A stretch of 64,000 nucleotides of DNA, taken from positions 5,435,501 to 5,499,500 of the forward strand of contig WPIO01000019.1 of NCBI GenBank assembly GCA_009760855.2, in the 5' to 3' direction. Of this stretch, positions 34,952 through 64,000 are shown piece by piece (positions within the stretch are counted from its first letter, which is position 1; every line of letters begins with the position of its first letter). Position numbers and translations under genes: made by a program. The DNA is from Cristatella mucedo (lineage: Eukaryota; Bryozoa; Phylactolaemata; Cristatellidae). Below the pieces are notes generated by a model. It did not search any database. It was not told the origin of the DNA and saw nothing but the letters and a program-made list of their open reading frames with translations.

Positions 34952-35798
34952 ACGAAGGCAATAAAATGTTCACTGCCTCAGTCATAACCGCCACTACAAA
35001 CGACAGCGCTACACACACATAGCATAACGAGTTTGGCAACCCTACTGCATATAAATTAATTACGTTTGCCAAGCTTGAGAAGAAGCCAGCACGGCACCTC
35101 GGCGATGGAGCTGCTGCTTGCCCGACACAAACCGAACCACAGCAGCACGAGGAACCACGGAGAAGCAATGACGCCAGGGACAGCAATGTAAGTACGTTAC
35201 ATCACGGCATGCCAACCATTTGCTACCCATCTTGAAAGACTTGACCGGGTTTAGTCAAAGCTGGCTTTACCACGTCTGCCGAAGGTTCAGCTGACCATAC
35301 TGCTTCCCAGGTTCGAGCCTCTATCACAGCAGGTGAAGGCGCATCACGCTGGGCACGACGTACGGCACGTACAGTGCAAGGACGAGCAGCAGCACGCATG
35401 CAGCAATGCATGCATGCATCGCGGACTCTGCTCTGACACGGCAGCCGACCTACAGTGAGAGGTAACATCTGCATGAATCGGTAGCGCAAACGCAAGCAAA
35501 GCGATCGCATTTTGTCACCGCCAACAGCAGGGAAAAATATATATAGCATCGCAAAGCAAAGCCGGCAAGGCTTCAGTCAGATGACGCACGCTGAGCGCAG
35601 CCGAAGCTGGAGCGCGACGAGAGGCTCATCGCGATGGCATTCTGGCGGCCTGCGGGCAGGTCACAGGACGCTCGAACGGAGCACGAGCACAGAATCCACA
35701 GGCGCCGCCTCGCGGGATAGGCAGCGGCAGGCCTTAGCCACAAAGGCGGCAACAGGGCCGGCCTGCCTTGTGGTGGCACGCTGGCTGGCGCCTACCGA
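34952..35798 (-). other. Probable FAF1 3' UTR and flank
   Basis: Follows the FAF1 stop. The part next to the stop keeps the GC-rich composition of the last exons. No other gene recognised. Confidence 0.4.
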
Positions 35799-63533
<27,735 letters not shown>

Positions 63534-64000
63534 CTGCAAAACAAACCATATGCCATGCAGGACACAAACAACCATAAATGAGTGAAAGATCGACCACCGA
63601 TCCCAATAGAACAAAAAAGCCCTTTACTTGGGGTGAGACTATAGGAAATTAGATCGTCAGAGAAAATGCCTGCTGTGTGCTGTGCTTAAACGTTTCATGT
63701 GCACAGCATCCTATCCCGTATGCACCATGGGTTTGAGGTCTTGAAGCAGGATGGATATTAAAATGGCATTCACCTGTTGCCAAACCCCCCCCCAGCAAAG
63801 ATATGGAGATAGCTAAGAGTCGGCAAGCACCAGAAAAATAAATTCCCAAACACAAGCCGGGCACTGCACCAACAGCAATTTCTCCTTGGACAGAATTAAC
63901 TATAAACCGTATTTATGGTATCTGCAACATTCGCCAGAGACTGGTGTCGTAATGTGTGGTCAGCTAGTGGACGAAGGATAAGTTGCTACACTGCCAGCCC
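63534..64000 (-). other. FAF1 intron at the window edge
   Basis: No exon for the first ubiquitin-like or UBA domain found here. Confidence 0.5.

Overview
This window looks like nuclear DNA of an invertebrate bilaterian. The evidence is two spliced animal genes with GT-AG introns, many L2/CR1-like LINEs and tRNA-headed SINEs, and long dinucleotide microsatellites. I could not fix the phylum. The laminin resembles arthropod LanA and vertebrate LAMA5 about equally.

Two genes could be assembled exon by exon, both on the minus strand. (1) Positions 11096 down to 96: the 5' part of a laminin alpha chain of the alpha3/5 (LanA) class. It has 14 coding exons giving 873 residues: signal peptide, laminin N-terminal domain, ten full LE (laminin EGF-like) repeats, a short eleventh, and the start of the following globular region. 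The gene runs off the left edge. A CpG-rich block (about 10400-13620) covers its first coding exon, and a possible non-coding first exon ends at 13184. (2) Positions 63533 down to 35799: the C-terminal 488 residues of FAF1 (FAS-associated factor 1) in 13 exons: second ubiquitin-like domain, acidic linker with a SUMO-binding-type motif, UAS domain, coiled coil and C-terminal UBX domain with its stop codon. The UBA and first ubiquitin-like domains lie beyond the right edge.

The space between the genes (about 13.6-34.9 kb) and the long FAF1 introns are filled with repeats. Three LINE groups, here called A, B and C, belong to the L2/CR1/Jockey-like group and are mostly 5'-truncated. SINE-1 is a tRNA-like head joined to a tail resembling that of LINE-A/C. 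SINE-2 is a tRNA-like head with a different tail and AATA/TTTA ends. Several are nested: SINE-2 in LINE-B and in LINE-C, LINE-A in LINE-A in the opposite direction, and a LINE-A tail in LINE-B. SINE and LINE tails often run straight into microsatellites.

The least expected signals are a GC-AG intron in the laminin gene and a set of near-perfect, very short-looped inverted repeats (arms 13-22 bp, loops 5-10 nt, apart from one 18-nt inner segment that itself pairs) scattered along the window. No operon, CRISPR, rRNA, genuine tRNA gene or LTR element was recognised. I found no convincing new multi-gene system. The two genes have unrelated roles (basement membrane; p97/ubiquitin pathway).
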